The position numbers and the translations under genes are program-made. This document shows, piece after piece, positions 11,585-24,130 of a stretch of DNA of 64,000 bases. Each line of letters begins with the position of its first letter. Within the stretch, counting starts at the first letter, position 1. This stretch comes from Massospora cicadina (taxonomy: Eukaryota; Entomophthoromycota; Entomophthoromycetes; Entomophthorales; Entomophthoraceae), in NCBI GenBank assembly GCA_022478985.1, contig JAKSZP010017459.1, forward strand, positions 24,223 through 88,222, written 5' to 3'. The notes under the pieces were generated by a model. The model was not told the DNA's origin and made no database searches. It saw only the letters and a program-made list of their open reading frames with translations.

Positions 11585-13640
11585 CTTATATCACTAGAAT
11601 TACATAGTAACTAAAGAATCATTGATGGCATAGAAAGATAACAAGGATGAAAATCTAGTGCAAAAAAATTACATGATACTTCATGACTACAACAAAATCA
11701 GCGAGTTAAAATGGCACATGGTTTTAAAACTTTATTAGATAAATGCTATAATTTCAGGAAAGGGTTTTATTAGCAATTGTTACAAATTTCAGCCTGATTT
11801 TCACCAAGACTATTAAGATGAAGGAGAGAAACTTCCATCCATATCAAGAGAAATTTCAGGAGTTTTAAAGTTCCCAGTATAAGATTTTTACTATTATTTA
11901 GGAACTTAGAGATGAAGCTTCACTAATTACTAGACCATACTAATAATAAGTAATAATTGCTAGCTTGACAATAATAAACACATAAACAGTAGTAGCCATA
12001 TTTTTATAACAGCTAATATATATAAGTTGCAAGGGAGTGTAGTGATGGCCAGGATACCTTTGATCCTCTAAGACAATGTTTTCACCTGATCTGAAATCCA
12101 CTTATTTTATGTTTTTTACAGACTCTCAGAGGTAGAATTGTATGATTATGAGGGCATAGATAATGACACTAATGTCCCAGGTTTCTCTTTATAACAAACT
12201 TAGAGCTCTCCAAATAAAGCACTTGACATGATCAAATTTAAAATCTTTAAGAACATCTCTAGATCTTGTCTTTTTTGAAAAAAATTAAAGATAGATACTA
12301 AAAACCTAGTTCACTATCATAATTTGTAAAACTTTGACAATCAAATATCTAATTACCCTTATGAATGACTTTATAGAGGACTGACCAAACGTTGACTAAT
12401 TAATCAACTATCTTACCTGTTTAGTGAAGGTATAAAATGTCTGGCTCTTTAGTTTTAAGTCATACTGAGGAATTTGTATTTTAATTAAATTTGTTCCTTC
12501 TGTGGTTGTATTTGTTATAAATCTTTGGGTTAAGGCTTGAAGCCAAATGTCTTTGTTGGCAGTATTTACTTTAATATCAGAGGTTTACGGGTTATTCTCA
12601 TCTAGAATACTTTGCACGTTGAAATACTATTTAGAACTTATTACATTAAAATCTTGTAAAGGGGAAATTTTATGATTTAGTGATGATTTATATGGTAGTG
12701 CAAGAAAACGCTTGATAGATAATGAGGCCCAATGTAATGGATATAGTCGCACCATTTTAAAGTAAATGTTAAATTGGTATAACTGCTTGTTTATGTTATT
12801 ATAGATGGATAATAAAGAGTTTTGAATAATTGAGTAGTCCCATTTATGAAGTTCATATACTACTTCTGACTAAAGCTTTGTCCATTACAAGAAAGTATTA
12901 AGTCTAGGATTATTATGCTATGGAGTAATTTGCTTGTTTAGGAGGGTTGTGGAGACTTTTACTGTTGTTAAGGAAAGTAATATTGCCTCTATCTACTTAG
13001 TAAGGTTATTATGTAAGGCTTCCTAGGAAAGGCAATACTTTATGTGTCATTTACTTCACTTTTTATAAAAGGGCTAGCATTAATATGGTAAAGATTAAGT
13101 TTAGACTATAACTATACCCACTTTGCATAGCAATCTTTATGTTGAAAAATTTATACCCTTGTCTTAAGATCACTCAACTGAATCAAAAAATGGTAAATTC
13201 TCCCTGTATATTTTTTACTGTCAATTTAAACCTCTCATCTATACATTCTTAGTATTTTTCTTAATCTCTCAAAAATTCAAAAACGAATTTCTAAATCCTA
13301 AACATTGGTCAGATTCTGGAACTCTGAGGGAGAAGAGCATCTATATTTGATATCTTTAATAAGATTATTAGGTGTTAAACTATAAAATAGCCTATTTGTC
13401 ACTATTGGGTTTCTGCCAGATGCACTCACTGATGCTAACGCTGGGAAAATTCAATATGGTGGCTGACTTAAGGAAGCTATGGTCATCCAAGAGGACAGGG
13501 ACGGCTTTAGGCTCAAGTTTGGATGAGACTTTGTTCATTAGAATAAAATAAAACTTAAATAAAAGAAGATAAAATTATATCCTACTGTAAAAGTACTTTA
13601 TCAGACTAATATGTATTGATTTTTATAAAGGGCATGGTGA
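11585..13640. other. AT-rich desert, nothing recognised
   Basis: Two kilobases of AT-rich DNA with stops in all frames. No LTR termini, protein motif or tandem repeat found by eye. Confidence 0.5.
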
Positions 13641-13649
13641 CATGGTGCC

Positions 13650-14445
13650 TCAAGGATTGTCATGGCCCCATCCATTTAGGAACTTTCCTGATCTTCTGGA
13701 TTGACCACCTTTTTGAATATTACTTGGATCTCGCCGCCCTAATGACCAGATCAGTGGAAACCCCGCTTCACATGACTCAGGAAATGGGGATGTAAACTCA
13801 AGAACTGGGGATGTAAATATTTCCTGAATTTGGAGTAATTCAAGTAAAACCCTGAACTCACTATACCAGCTGATATTATAGATTTGAACCCCATTCTCAA
13901 ACTTATTGAGCCATTTGGGAGTTGTGCCCCTTGAATGAATGCATTGACCATTCCCCTGGACAAGGCTTTCACCTAAACCAGGGAGAATCATGACAGTCAC
14001 ACCACATTATTTCTTCCAATTTCCATTATCGTAAAATTTTGTTGCTTGACCATTTCCTCCATAAAGCAAAAACTTGAGAATACACCACAACTTGGAAAGG
14101 TATTACCTTTGTTGCCATAATCCAAGGACAGCACAAATTTTGGTAAATCATGATCCTTTTTATAAGTCAGTGCTCTCACAAGTGAGGGTATTAATCTATT
14201 TTTCTCCATCCCCTTCATATTTTTCAATTAAAATCCACAAAATCCGAAATTATTTTTTGCTATCATAAAAGAATTTTGAGGTGATCAACATGTATTGCAG
14301 CCGCCTCAGGACCCTTGAAGTTAAGCCACCCCCTCACTGAAAGAAATCTTGGGGGCATAATGATTATAAGTTGCTTAGTCTTCTGATGTTTTATTAAGCA
14401 CTGTAAGGTCGTTACCAAAGCTGACGTGAGCTCCTTGGTTTTCAC
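13650..14445 (-). other. Unassigned cluster of minus-strand frames
   Basis: Three consecutive minus-strand open pieces (14263-14445, 13997-14227, 13650-14000) of somewhat higher GC than the flanks, lying immediately left of H2. They may be one old coding region broken by frameshifts; there is no catalytic or zinc-binding motif. A decayed gag is possible but unproven. Confidence 0.25.
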
Positions 14446-14622
14446 ATAGGTCAGTCAAACACAATTACAATTCTGTTGCAGTGTCACTTGGAATCCCTGC
14501 GTCTCACTTCCTGTTTATTTAAACATTATTCCAAATAAAAAGATTTGCTTGTTGGTTTTTGTGTTTCCTCTTTCAATCTATATAACTACTAACTGGAAAT
14601 ATTTGCTTGTCATATGAATGTT

Positions 14623-16562
14623 TTTGTATTTATTTGAGGCAAGCCAACCAGGGGACGGACATTACCAAAACTAAAAATATACTAAAAAACTAACGTAACT
14701 ACTTGGTTCAAACAAAAGGCCCTAATGAGCGGATTGAGTGAAACGCTTCAAAAACTGACAAACCAGTTGGGTAGCGGAAGCCGCTTATCCCTCCATGGCA
14801 GAAGGGGACGGGGGTCAGGGGGCTCATATTTGGCAGCCTCTTCAGCAACAGCTTCTTCCTCCCATAGTAGAGTGCATGTCATGGCCTTCAGTAATGGCGT
14901 TGGGGCATCTGCGGTATGTGGTTCAATATCTTTAATAATTGGAGATTCATGGAAATTTCCAGCTATGTAAATGGCACTGAGATATTGGTTAAAGATTTTT
15001 CAGCTTTAATTCAGGCGTCTGGGAGTTGAACGAACGTGGCAATGTTGGTTTGGGTTATTTTTGCTTTTGGATTCCATGCTATAGTTGCCACGTTCTGGAT
15101 AGCATCCTTTGCATTTTTGTAATACTTTTTTACTGATATTTTGCTTTTTGGAGTTAAGGTTGCGGGGATAACAGGAGGTGGAATTCCTCCTTTGAGTATT
15201 GCTACTGATTTAGTGACAGCTTTATGCAGGGGATGACAATCTGGTGTTGCAGCTGCTTTGACTGCAAGCTGGTGATCACTTTAAAACGATTTGGTATTTG
15301 GCTGTGTGGTATAAATTTGAGGGGAGTATTTGGCATCCCATTCTGCATTAATGAACCGCTCAATTTTCAGAGATGGTTCTTCAATGAACTTACCTGATTC
15401 ATCAATTTCAGTAAATTATTTTATGGGTTTTGGTTGAATTGGATTGTGGAATCAGCATACAGTTGAGGTTTGTTTGATTCATTTGAGGAAGCATGGGATC
15501 GAACTGGGATCCAATCTGATGCTTGATTGGAGGAATTATCTATGGCATTGGGGTGAGGAGGAGGCTGATTGGTGGCTGCAGGTGCAGCTGCAGCAACAGG
15601 CTTTGGGGGTGGAGGAGGTAGGATTGTGCCCCATGCCAGAAATTGTACAGGGTGGGCAGCGGATTGGAGGTCAGTGGATGAGTTATCTGATCCGCCTGAA
15701 GTGGTTGAGAAGGGGCACTTGTATTTCGAATGGTCTAAATTGAAACATGATGGACAGATCGTCTGCCTGCCCTTGACGTGGGCCCAAAATGAATGGTCAG
15801 GCGCTGAGGGAATAACAGTGCGCGGCGGTATTGCCACTGCAATTTTATTAAATTCAGGGATTATCATGGCATATGCTGGAGGCCCAGCAAGTCGTGTGGC
15901 CCCATTTGGGACCACAAATTGTAAGATGGGGTTGGAGCCATAGGCTGTCAAACCGTCCGACAGCTCCTGGTGGAGCACTTCAGGGGGAGGTGGGTGGGCA
16001 GGCCAGCAAACTGGACCACCAAAGTGGTGTCTGCTGGGATCTGAGTCTGAGTTGTGGGGAGAGGGGTGCCCTGGAATACCAGGGGCACAGTTGCTGCAGT
16101 GGCAGCATCAGCTTTGCAGGTGAAGCTGAGGTCGAAATACCCCTTGTAGGGGCAGAAGTTGATGAAGCTGGCGGGTGTCATCACCACCTGTGCCATTTTG
16201 ATAATTGCTTGGTCATGGTATGGGAATAGTTTTCCATATTCGACCCTTAGGCTGTAGTGCATGTTGCTCTGGGGGAGCACTAGCGGCAGCGTGGTACCAC
16301 TTGGGTACAAGCAAGGTGGGTGTCTAGGTCTTTGGGTGGAACAAATTGGCCCATAGGCTTAGAATGACTGGGTGAACCAGTCCTAGCGCGTTTTCCTGCT
16401 GGACGGAAAATGGGTGGGGGGAGTTTTGCCGCTTCCCCACACTGGAGCAGCTGACGGAGAATCTGAGGACTTTGGAGCAAAACTACTATGGGAGAATTCA
16501 ATTTGTTTTCTAAGTTCATGTAATTTTTCTTGGAAAGTTACGCTGAGTGGAAAGAGAGTTTT
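14623..16562 (-). mobile_element. Half-LINE H2 (ORF1-only non-LTR retroposon)
   Basis: A 1.94-kb insertion on the minus strand bounded by a perfect 16-bp direct repeat, TTGTCATATGAATGTT, at 14607-14622 and 16563-16578. Its 3' end (left side) reads, on the minus strand, GTCC-GTCCCCTGGTTGGC, then CTCAAATAAATAC and a short A-tail. It is collinear with H1 over its full length, carries ORF1 only, and is less decayed. Trans-mobilisation by the LINE family of 49998-55269 is inferred from the common 3' end. Confidence 0.8.
15421..16519 (-). pseudogene. ORF1 of half-LINE H2
   Basis: LINE ORF1-type nucleic-acid-binding protein in three overlapping frames (16280-16519, 15948-16310, 15421-15978), so two frameshifts separate it from a single protein of about 350 residues. 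The middle and C-terminal parts contain a segment of the form L-P-T-H-L-P...L-x-x-E-L-S-D-G-L-T-A-Y-G, aligning with L-P-N-M-I...L-x-x-H-L-K-D-G-L-I-I-Y-G in the LINE ORF1 at 50600. A complete CCHC zinc knuckle (C-P-S-C, then H and C) lies at 15715-15756, followed by a proline/alanine-rich linker. Same domain order as the LINE ORF1. Likely role: binding its own RNA for retroposition. Confidence 0.75.
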
Positions 16563-16578
16563 TTGTCATATGAATGTT

Positions 16579-17844
16579 CCATACCATAAAATGAACATGT
16601 CCTGAACGCAGACCAAGCTTTCAATTTGCATAATTGTGTCTATGGATTTGAAAAACAAGGGGCTGACATATTTCTCAGTCAAAATAGCTCCTTCATCTCA
16701 TGCAGCATTTAATTTAGTCTCCATAAAATATTTCCATTTGCCATGGACTGGTGCCTAACAATATGTACACCAAATTTAAGAACCATGAAATCATAAGAGC
16801 CCCTTTTTGCTTTTTCGCAGTGAGAAAGCTAGATAATAAATTTTTCAGTTGCCTGGAGTAGTAAGGAATATAAATATTAAATACCTTGGGGATGACAATG
16901 AATTTTGTAATGACTGTAGAGATGCAATGGCAATGCACTTTCACTTATGCAGGGTCCATAATGTTGACAACTATCCTGAGCTATGATAATTATTATTGTA
17001 ACTATGTGAAATGATGTAAGCTAAAATTAAATGATAAGAGAAGACATATCAAATTTATTAGCTAAAAGTTCTCAATATTTATATAATGTTTCATTGCCCA
17101 GTGGTAGATGAGATGCCTAGGTCTTCAATCAAGATCTTCACTTTAATCCAATAAGAAGGTTGATCAATGTTGGGACCATCTAGTACTAAAAAAAGAAGGT
17201 TGATCCATGGTCCTCTCTTTTGAGCAGCTTCTAGATAGTCAACTTCCCATTGAAAAGGGCCTCTGGGTTCAATCCTGGATAACAGGATGGGGTTATATCA
17301 GGTGACGATCCTTATATCTTTTTATTAATCCTATTACATTTAATGTTAGGTGTTTATTAAGCAAAAATCCATCTGTTTCCTATAAGATCAATTTTAGATG
17401 GTTTACTTGAACAGTTTGTTGTTCTGAGTTCTTGTATTTTTCGAAACATTATTAAGCTCAGGTGCTGTTATTGACCCAAGATCCTATCATAGGGGGACAT
17501 TAGGGTGTAAGAACCTATCGTGTATGCAATTAACTACTCTGCCTTGGATGACAATGGTAATGAAATATTTGTAACCTTCCATGTATAGTATGTAATAAGG
17601 TTCTGATCAGGCCGTATCTATTTTTTAGATCACTCACTATGGTGATGATGGCAGAGCAAAACAAGATCTATAATATCAAATGTGGGAGAGTTGGTCAACT
17701 AGCATTAGATTGCATAGTCTCCTTAATGGTTGGCAATATGATCCCTTGAGTGGCAAACTTTTGTAGTCTTTTTACTTCATCAGCTAGCGCCCTCATAGTT
17801 ATCCTAGGAGTCTTGGGAGTGGCAGAGTTCACTAAGGGCTGGAC
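16579..17844. other. AT-rich spacer
   Basis: No supported gene. Around 17200-17300 the base composition is more balanced, and a short minus-strand peptide can be read across a decayed repeat, but I could not assign it. Confidence 0.4.
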
Positions 17845-18330
17845 TGTCATGTTGGATGCCGTGATTGTGGGAACTAATTGCAAGAATAAGGAGGAGCAAA
17901 CCAAAATAAAAAGGATCAGGTTGGCCGCCCTCCAAGTTCTGAAACATACCCTAGACCAAGGTTGGATAAGGTCCAAGTATGCCTAGGTTGGTTCTAAGAG
18001 TGTGCATGATGGGTTGTCGGGCGTTTCATCAACAGCCTTAAATTTTACAAGTTTTAATTGACGAGGATGTATAGTTGCATTTCAGCAGTTATTTGGATTT
18101 GAGTCCCATTCAATTTAACATACATATAATATAGAAAATTTTAATTGTAAAAAACTTAAGTTTGAGATTACTTGAGCTACTACACCACTGCTGGCAGTAA
18201 GTTGATTTTGTTTTTCAGAAAGGGCTAAGTGTCACAGCGAGATGATTTTATCCCACCTTCCCCAATTTTCTTATAACCATTTAGCTTAGACTAAAATCAT
18301 TGTTGATCATCTCTCTTAATAAACCCATTA
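17845..18330 (+). repeat. Decayed LTR K, related to the LTRs of chromovirus A
   Basis: It begins TGTCATG at 17845 and runs collinear with the A LTR: GTGGGAACTAA early on, the peptide-coding block containing H-T-L-D-Q-G-W-I (about 17940-17970), further peptide similarity (N-F-T-S-F-N against T-I-Y-F-L-N), then CATTGTTGATCATC with AATAAACCC near 18300, the positions of the A LTR transcription start and polyadenylation signal. The right end could not be located. It may extend to about 18800. Confidence 0.55.
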
Positions 18331-19776
18331 TTAAATATTGCATTTAAGATTGTAGTTACTTAAATTGTTGTAGATCTCCTTTTAGAGATCTCTACCAATA
18401 CATGTTTAGACATCTTTGGTAGTTTACTATTCTCTTGTGTCCTAGTGGGTTGTTCCCTGGGTGTCTGGGTGGGTATTACTCATCACCTCTCAGGGATAGG
18501 AAAGTTACATATGCTCTCTTTTAATTGGATGACTAACCCTATTAGTATAATTTTAGATGGCTTTTTATGTATAGGACTTTCTTGTAGTGGTAACAGAGTG
18601 CGTTGGCTGTTTGCCGTTGTCACTATGCTCCTCATCATGGTGAAATCATCTGTTTTGATAGTGACACAGCTCACTGTTTCTTTTCTTACTGCCTGTATGA
18701 GGGATCCTGCCTTTCCTTCATGTATTGGGAGACCTGGACCTTTCTAGGCCTTGCTTTAATTAATCTGATACTTAACTCAGCTTTAATTATTGGATAATAA
18801 GACGCTTGATTTTACCTTTTCTGAAAGTTATATCAATTTTTAATACAAGAGTTCCTGTTTGACTCTTGTGCCGCTGACTTGGTGCAATATATTTTCACCC
18901 AGTGCATCTGATTGGGAATATATATAGTTTTTAAAAAAAGCCTAATCTTTGGAAGTCAATAAAAGGTTTGGAACGCCTTTTGGAAGCTTGGCAATTAGAA
19001 TCTCTTCCTTCCAAACCTTCCAGGAGGTCTTTGTGCCCAGTCAAGTGGTACCCTTTTGGATGTCCTAATTATAAAAATATTGCATCGGCTCATTTCTAAC
19101 TTTGGCTTGACGTTTTCAAAATGTCATTTTCTTAAAGAAGAATAAAGATCTAGTTGATGGACACTCAGGTATGGCGGGCTCCACTTGCCACATTCAATAT
19201 CATTATTGGTACTCTTATTTGTATTTCTCCCACCCCAAGTGAAGGGGGTTTGGTAATTTAGCTGCAAATGTTTAACCTGTGTAGACCCCTATAATACCGC
19301 TTTTAAAAAACAGCCATTATCTTCTGAAAATGGTGTAGTATCTTGAGGTTTCACCCTCATTTATGTTTTAAACTGAGGGTTGACAGGGTCTAGTCCCATG
19401 TTATCAATTAATGTACAGAAATTAAGCTGCAGTTGTTTCACCTGTGGAAACCCCTATAAATACCACTCTCAAAAATGATTTTCATTTTGATGGAGGCTTC
19501 TTCCAAAGCCACGCCTTTGTTTTTCAGGAAACTTAAGGGTTGAAATGGGTCTAGTCCCAATATTTTATAGGTGATTTCTCTAATAACTTTCCCATTTCAG
19601 AACTCCTTTCTGTGGAATGATGTGAACCCTCAGTGTAAACGAGTCTTGCCGTTTTTGTAATGGGTGATAATGTCCAGCTGATTACAATATTTGGGTATAG
19701 GGCTTTGAAACTTGAAAACGCCAATATCAATGGGAATTAATTATATATAAACATGCCTTTTATAAGCTTTTTGGGG
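18331..19776. other. Unassigned AT-rich region with internal duplication
   Basis: Possibly the remainder of LTR K to about 18800, then repeat-derived DNA with no recognisable coding motif. Contains the tandem duplication listed at 19256-19560. Confidence 0.4.
19256..19560. repeat. Two-unit tandem duplication, about 165-bp period
   Basis: Unit 1 begins AGCTGCAAATGTTTAACCTG at 19260 and unit 2 AGCTGCAGTTGTTTCACCTG at 19425. Both continue with CCCCTATAA-TACC, AAAAA and a common end GGGTCTAGTCCCA (about 19386-19398 and 19547-19559). The copies differ by substitutions and small indels. Confidence 0.7.
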
Positions 19777-19781
19777 TTAGC

Positions 19782-21066
19782 TGTCAGAAAGAAAAAAATA
19801 AAAGCTTAGACTAGCCAGCCAGATTGGATGCAAATCACCCAAAAGGCGCGACAGATGCCAGGGGCATTGCCGTTTGAATGACGTTAGATTAGGTGGAGAG
19901 ATAAGTAGCAATGGAGTGCTGACAGGATGCCAATGTAAAAAGCATACCTGTGAAAAACAAGGCTGTTGCAGCACCAGGGCCAATGGGCCAGGGAAGAAGG
20001 GGTTTTGAGACTAAAAAAATCTATAGGGCCCTAACATGACAGGCCCAAGTGACTATGGTGGGGATCAAAGCTAATAATATGACTGAGACACACAGTTGAT
20101 TTGCGGGCTGCAGGGCCACATTGCAGATGTCATGGGGGCTCAGAAAGAAAAATTTAAATTTAAATTAATAAATTGGTGCTCAGGAAGATTTTTTATTGGA
20201 TACAAAAATAAGAGAATTGACCCGCAATTTTCTAATTGTGTTATGACTGCTAAATAGATGATTATTTTGGTGGAATAGCTTAGGAAAGCGCGGGATTGGG
20301 GCCCTTGAGATTTGACCTAGCCCAGCAAACTCTGAAAGAGAGGTGAAAAACTAACTTACTATAAACCAACTTTGAAGTTTTGGTGGTGGGCCAAGTAACT
20401 GTCAGTTTATTAAAAAGGCTCCCAAATTGAAGATTTTCTTTAATTCTGACAACTAGAGCGATAGAGTCTTGCCTGGCAGGCAGTGGGAACCTCTCAATGC
20501 CACCCCACATAGGGGTGGTTTTAAGAGGTCAGGAATGAGTTCAGGACACCTAACGTCACGCACCCAGAACTCTGGCATCCGTTTGACCAAGCAAGAAATG
20601 TTAGACAAAGATTTTGATGCTTTTAAGGAGGGTTTTGTATTGGTGGCAACATTTCCCAATGGCCCTATGCCATTGGCGAGTTTCACTAAAGATTAAGATT
20701 AAATGCTTTCTTACTTGAAGGTGCACGCCCGTTGGGACTTATTCCCAATGATTTGATGCTCTCAGTCTTTGATGCCAAAGGCTCGTTGCCCTCAACTTCA
20801 CTTTAAATCTTCACCCCATGAGAATGCCAACTCTTTAATAGCTCAACATAATTATCCTACTAATTCATAATATCAATTCATCCAAAGCTAATACTGGGAT
20901 GGGTGGTGGGGTCCTTAAAGGATATGATGTTACCCATTGCTCATCCACCACATGGGCGATATTACCCTGGGAAAAAAGTTGGGCATCTGACCTTCTCAGA
21001 CCCTTTTTTTGTGTGAAAAAGAATGCCACCCAGTCCAACTGGAGGGGGCGCTCCCCCGGACTTACA
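19782..21066 (-). repeat. 3' LTR of element F
   Basis: 1285 bp, TG...CA ends, collinear with 26559-27832 throughout (for instance the block around 19985-20130 against 26760-26910). On the minus strand it starts TGTAAGTCCGGGGG, and near this start it encodes a peptide with I-A-H-V-V-D-E-Q-W-V-T (about 20920-20960) that recurs in LTR J and the remnant at 45131. TTS and TSS are not assigned. Confidence 0.85.
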
Positions 21067-21084
21067 TTATCCTTTTCTTTTCCC
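21067..21084 (-). promoter_or_regulatory. Polypurine tract of element F
   Basis: Read on the minus strand: GGGAAAAGAAAAGGATAA directly followed by the LTR start TGTAAGTCC. This is the expected position and composition for the plus-strand DNA primer of reverse transcription. Confidence 0.75.
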
Positions 21085-21089
21085 AAAGG

Positions 21090-22330
21090 GGGATGCCACC
21101 ACCTGGAAATTGAGTGAGGGCCACATTCTTATGGGCCTTGGGCAACTTGATCGCCATCAGCATAGCAATTTTGGGGGATGGTGAGGAGCATCAGGGTGGG
21201 TAGCATGGAAAGCTACAACAAGCTCCAAGCAGTTAGCACAGTCCCAAGCGCCAACTCAGCTATTTTCATAGGCTGGATAGCCTTTCCACGCGACTAGATA
21301 TTGGACTGATCTTCATTATTTGTGGGAAGCCAGGTTGCCCTCTACTTCACTTCCTCCGCTCCCTTAATCATGATGAACTCTGGTTCTGATAAGATTGCCC
21401 CTTAAAAGGGGAAACTGAGACACATGGAATAATAGGTGTTGTTTCCAGTGGGGTGTCAATTTCAAATGAAAGGCGCCATTTCCCAAGACTTCTTCCACCA
21501 GATGGGGGCCTGAACGCATAATTGCAAACTTATGTGATGGCACCTGCATGTGAAAGTGGTGTATGTCAAGCATAACGTGAAATCCTTCCTTTATCCTGTG
21601 CGCCGGAGCTGTTTCTGATCTGTGAACCACTTATAATCACTTAATGCCTTATTTAAGTGCTCTTGAACCAAGGACTTTATGGCCTGAATGTGCTGGGCAT
21701 GTTCAGCTGCAGCTGGTACCTCCATGCGGAAGCATGGGCCAACCAAAATGAAGGGTTATACTCCAAGGTAGCCTCATATGAAGAGAAGCCCATGGACGCA
21801 TGTGTTCCATTGTTATATGCAAACTGAGCAAGTGGAAGGTCGTCCGCCCAGGTATCCTGAGCAGCTACACTGTAGCTCTGCAGATACTGTTCTAAGATCT
21901 GGTTAACCCATTCAGTTTGACCATCCAACTGTGGATGATATACAGTTGAGCAACAAGGTGTGATCTTCAAGATCACCAAGAGCTTGTTCAAAAACCATGC
22001 CATAAATTAGGGCCCTCAGTAAAGATAATCTCCTGAGGGAGTCCAAACTTTGAAAAAACATGGTTCATGAATGGACGGGCAGTTTCTTTGGAAGTAATAG
22101 AGGAGTAGCATGGGATAAACATGGTAAACTTTTGAAGCGGTCTATAGCCACTATGACCACTGTGAACCTCTTAGAGCTGGGTAGCTCAACAATAAAGTCC
22201 ATGGACACCAATGTCCATGGCCCCTCTGCCTGCTGCAAGAGGTGAAGAAGACCATTCCTTCCAGCACTCTCTGACTTGGCTCACGCGCAAGTCACATAGT
22301 TGGTGATCCATGCCAGAATATCTTGTAACA
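21090..22330 (-). pseudogene. Integrase and chromodomain of element F
   Basis: Reading right to left: decayed catalytic core (F-I-V-E-L-P-like start about 22200, then the piece 21677-22003 with Y-H-P-Q-L-D-G-Q-T-E retaining the catalytic Glu), a C-terminal module (21364-21630) with H-V-S-Q-F as in the H-V-S-x-L end of GPY/F modules, and a chromodomain around 21230-21310 containing Y-L-V-A-W-K-G-Y. The chromodomain is cut by a TGA where chromodomains have a tryptophan (E-N-S-stop). A tail reading A-H-K-N...P-G-G-G precedes the polypurine tract, matching element A. Several stops and frame changes. Confidence 0.75.
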
Positions 22331-22739
22331 AACCTGGCCAGTTAAAGGAACATTATACTAGATTATCGCATTTCTTATTTCCTGGGTGGCCAACTGAAGG
22401 GGGGTTGTGATGGGCTTGAATGACTTCTGCTTGGAGGAGAGGAAGAACCCAACCTGCGACCTAAACTGGATGAGACCCTCAGCCAGATAATAGAGGGAAT
22501 GCTTGGAGGAAGTGAGGGACAGCCATTTTTAAAAGTTCTACCCCTTCTGCACATGCTGCCTGTGCCACTAAGACCCACGAAATTAAAGGCAAGTCTAGAG
22601 ATAAATACACCGCTAAAACCATGAAAGGAACCATGGCCAAGATTTAAGTGGGGGAATGACCGTATCAAGGTCTGTCTCATCTGAATCCACTGGGAAAAGA
22701 ATGGGTTATCAACTTAAGAAATAGGGAAGGACATTCAGT

Positions 22740-23300
22740 GCTCCCTTCAAAAACTCATGTTTGAAGTTAAGGCTGCACAAATCTCAGTAGGTTCAGGACT
22801 GGCGGTGTGCCAACTTCTGTGGCTTGCAGAAATATAGGAGATCTTGTGGTCAGTCCGCACAGTCAACTTGTGCTGAGCACCCTGTAAGATATATCGCCAG
22901 TGTTTCAAGGCCCATGCTATGGCTGTCAACTCCTTGAAGTAGATGGCCCAGGATGCTCTGTGGAAAGAAAACTTTCAGGAAAAGAAAGTGCCCGGGTGTT
23001 CCAACCCATTGTGCTCCTGAAGCAATATAGCCCCTACCTCAGCAGAAGAAGTATCACATGCTACAGTATAGGGTTTGGAAGGATCCACATACATAAGGAT
23101 GGAAAACAACAAGAACACCTCTTTAATAGATTTGAATGCCTGATGGCACTCAGGCGTCTGACAAAAGGAAACATTTTTGCCCGTAAGCAGATGGAGATGG
23201 GCAGCTAGCTCTGAGAGCACGGGAGAGAATTTATCAAGAATATGATGGTACCCAAGAAGCTTCTCAATTGTTTCTGATTCATTGAAGTTGATCAATCACA
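22740..23300 (-). pseudogene. RNase H region of element F
   Basis: Two open pieces, 22975-23295 and 22747-22929. The first ends with V-A-C-D-T-S-S-A-E-V-G-A-I-L, where the D is the usual first catalytic aspartate of the Ty3/gypsy RNase H fold; the second has A-I-A-W-A-L-K-H-W-R followed by V-R-T-D-H, the E-less helix and third acidic position. It lies between reverse transcriptase and integrase as in the whole family. Confidence 0.75.
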
Positions 23301-23379
23301 GATGGCATCCTGTTTGCTGGGCAGGATGTCATACCCATCTTTCAAGGTGAGACTTCACAAGAAAGTGACTTATTCATAA

Positions 23380-24130
23380 CAAAAAAATGCAATTTTACAG
23401 CTCAACAAACAAATTATCCATATACAGGACAGCCACTACCGCCTCCAGTTCCTTTGCATGTTGTTTGGGGGAGGGAGAATGTACCTGAATGACATCAATA
23501 TATGTGGCCGTGTAGGAAAATGAGATCCCCTAGCATGTTATCAATCATCTTATGGAATGTTGCAGGCGCGTTCTTCAACCCCAAGGGCATCGCTCAAAAT
23601 TCAAATTTGTCTCATCTCATCTAGATAGTGGTAAGCCATTCCTGACCTTTCTTCACCTGAATATGATTGAAGGCGTGACCAGATAAAGTTTTGAAAACAC
23701 CTTCGACTTTACAAATGCTTGGCCGATTGTCTGATATAATGGCAGTTGCTAAGGATCATGGAGTGTGATATTGTTGAAGAGCCTGTAATCCATGAAAGGA
23801 TGTAGGGACTATTGGCTTTCTTTGTAAAGACAATGGGAGAGGAAACTTGGGAGGTCTCCTTGAACAACCAACCCTTCTTTAGCATGTCATCCAACCATGC
23901 GTCAAGGGCAGCCTCCTCCGCTGTATGTGGGTACAGTGAACAATTTATGTTCACCACCCCCACCATTATCCAAAGATTCAAATTGAATTCCATATGTTGG
24001 GGAAGGCGTTTAGCCTTGTTGGAGTCAAAGATGCTCTGATAGCCCATCAACGCAGTGTTAAAATCAAGTGGAAGACCTATGGGAGACATGCGGGATGTAA
24101 CCAATACATGGCCTTGAGCTTTAGTAAGGG
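23380..24130 (-). pseudogene. Reverse transcriptase of element F (3' part)
   Basis: The piece 23709-24104 begins the fingers domain, with Y-P-x-T-A-E-E-A-A-L-D-A-W-L just as element A has Y-P-L-T-V-Q-E-E-E-A-L-D-V-W-V. Further left come decayed F-S-K-L, P-W-G and Y-I-D-V segments; Y-I-D-V stands where Y-M-D-D should be, so the active site is lost. The upstream part is separated from protease by insertion G. Confidence 0.7.

Noticed and set aside
15444..16229. Plus-strand frames of 99-124 codons opposite H2
   Set aside because: Shadows of the minus-strand ORF1: the glycine/alanine runs are the complement of the proline/alanine linker.
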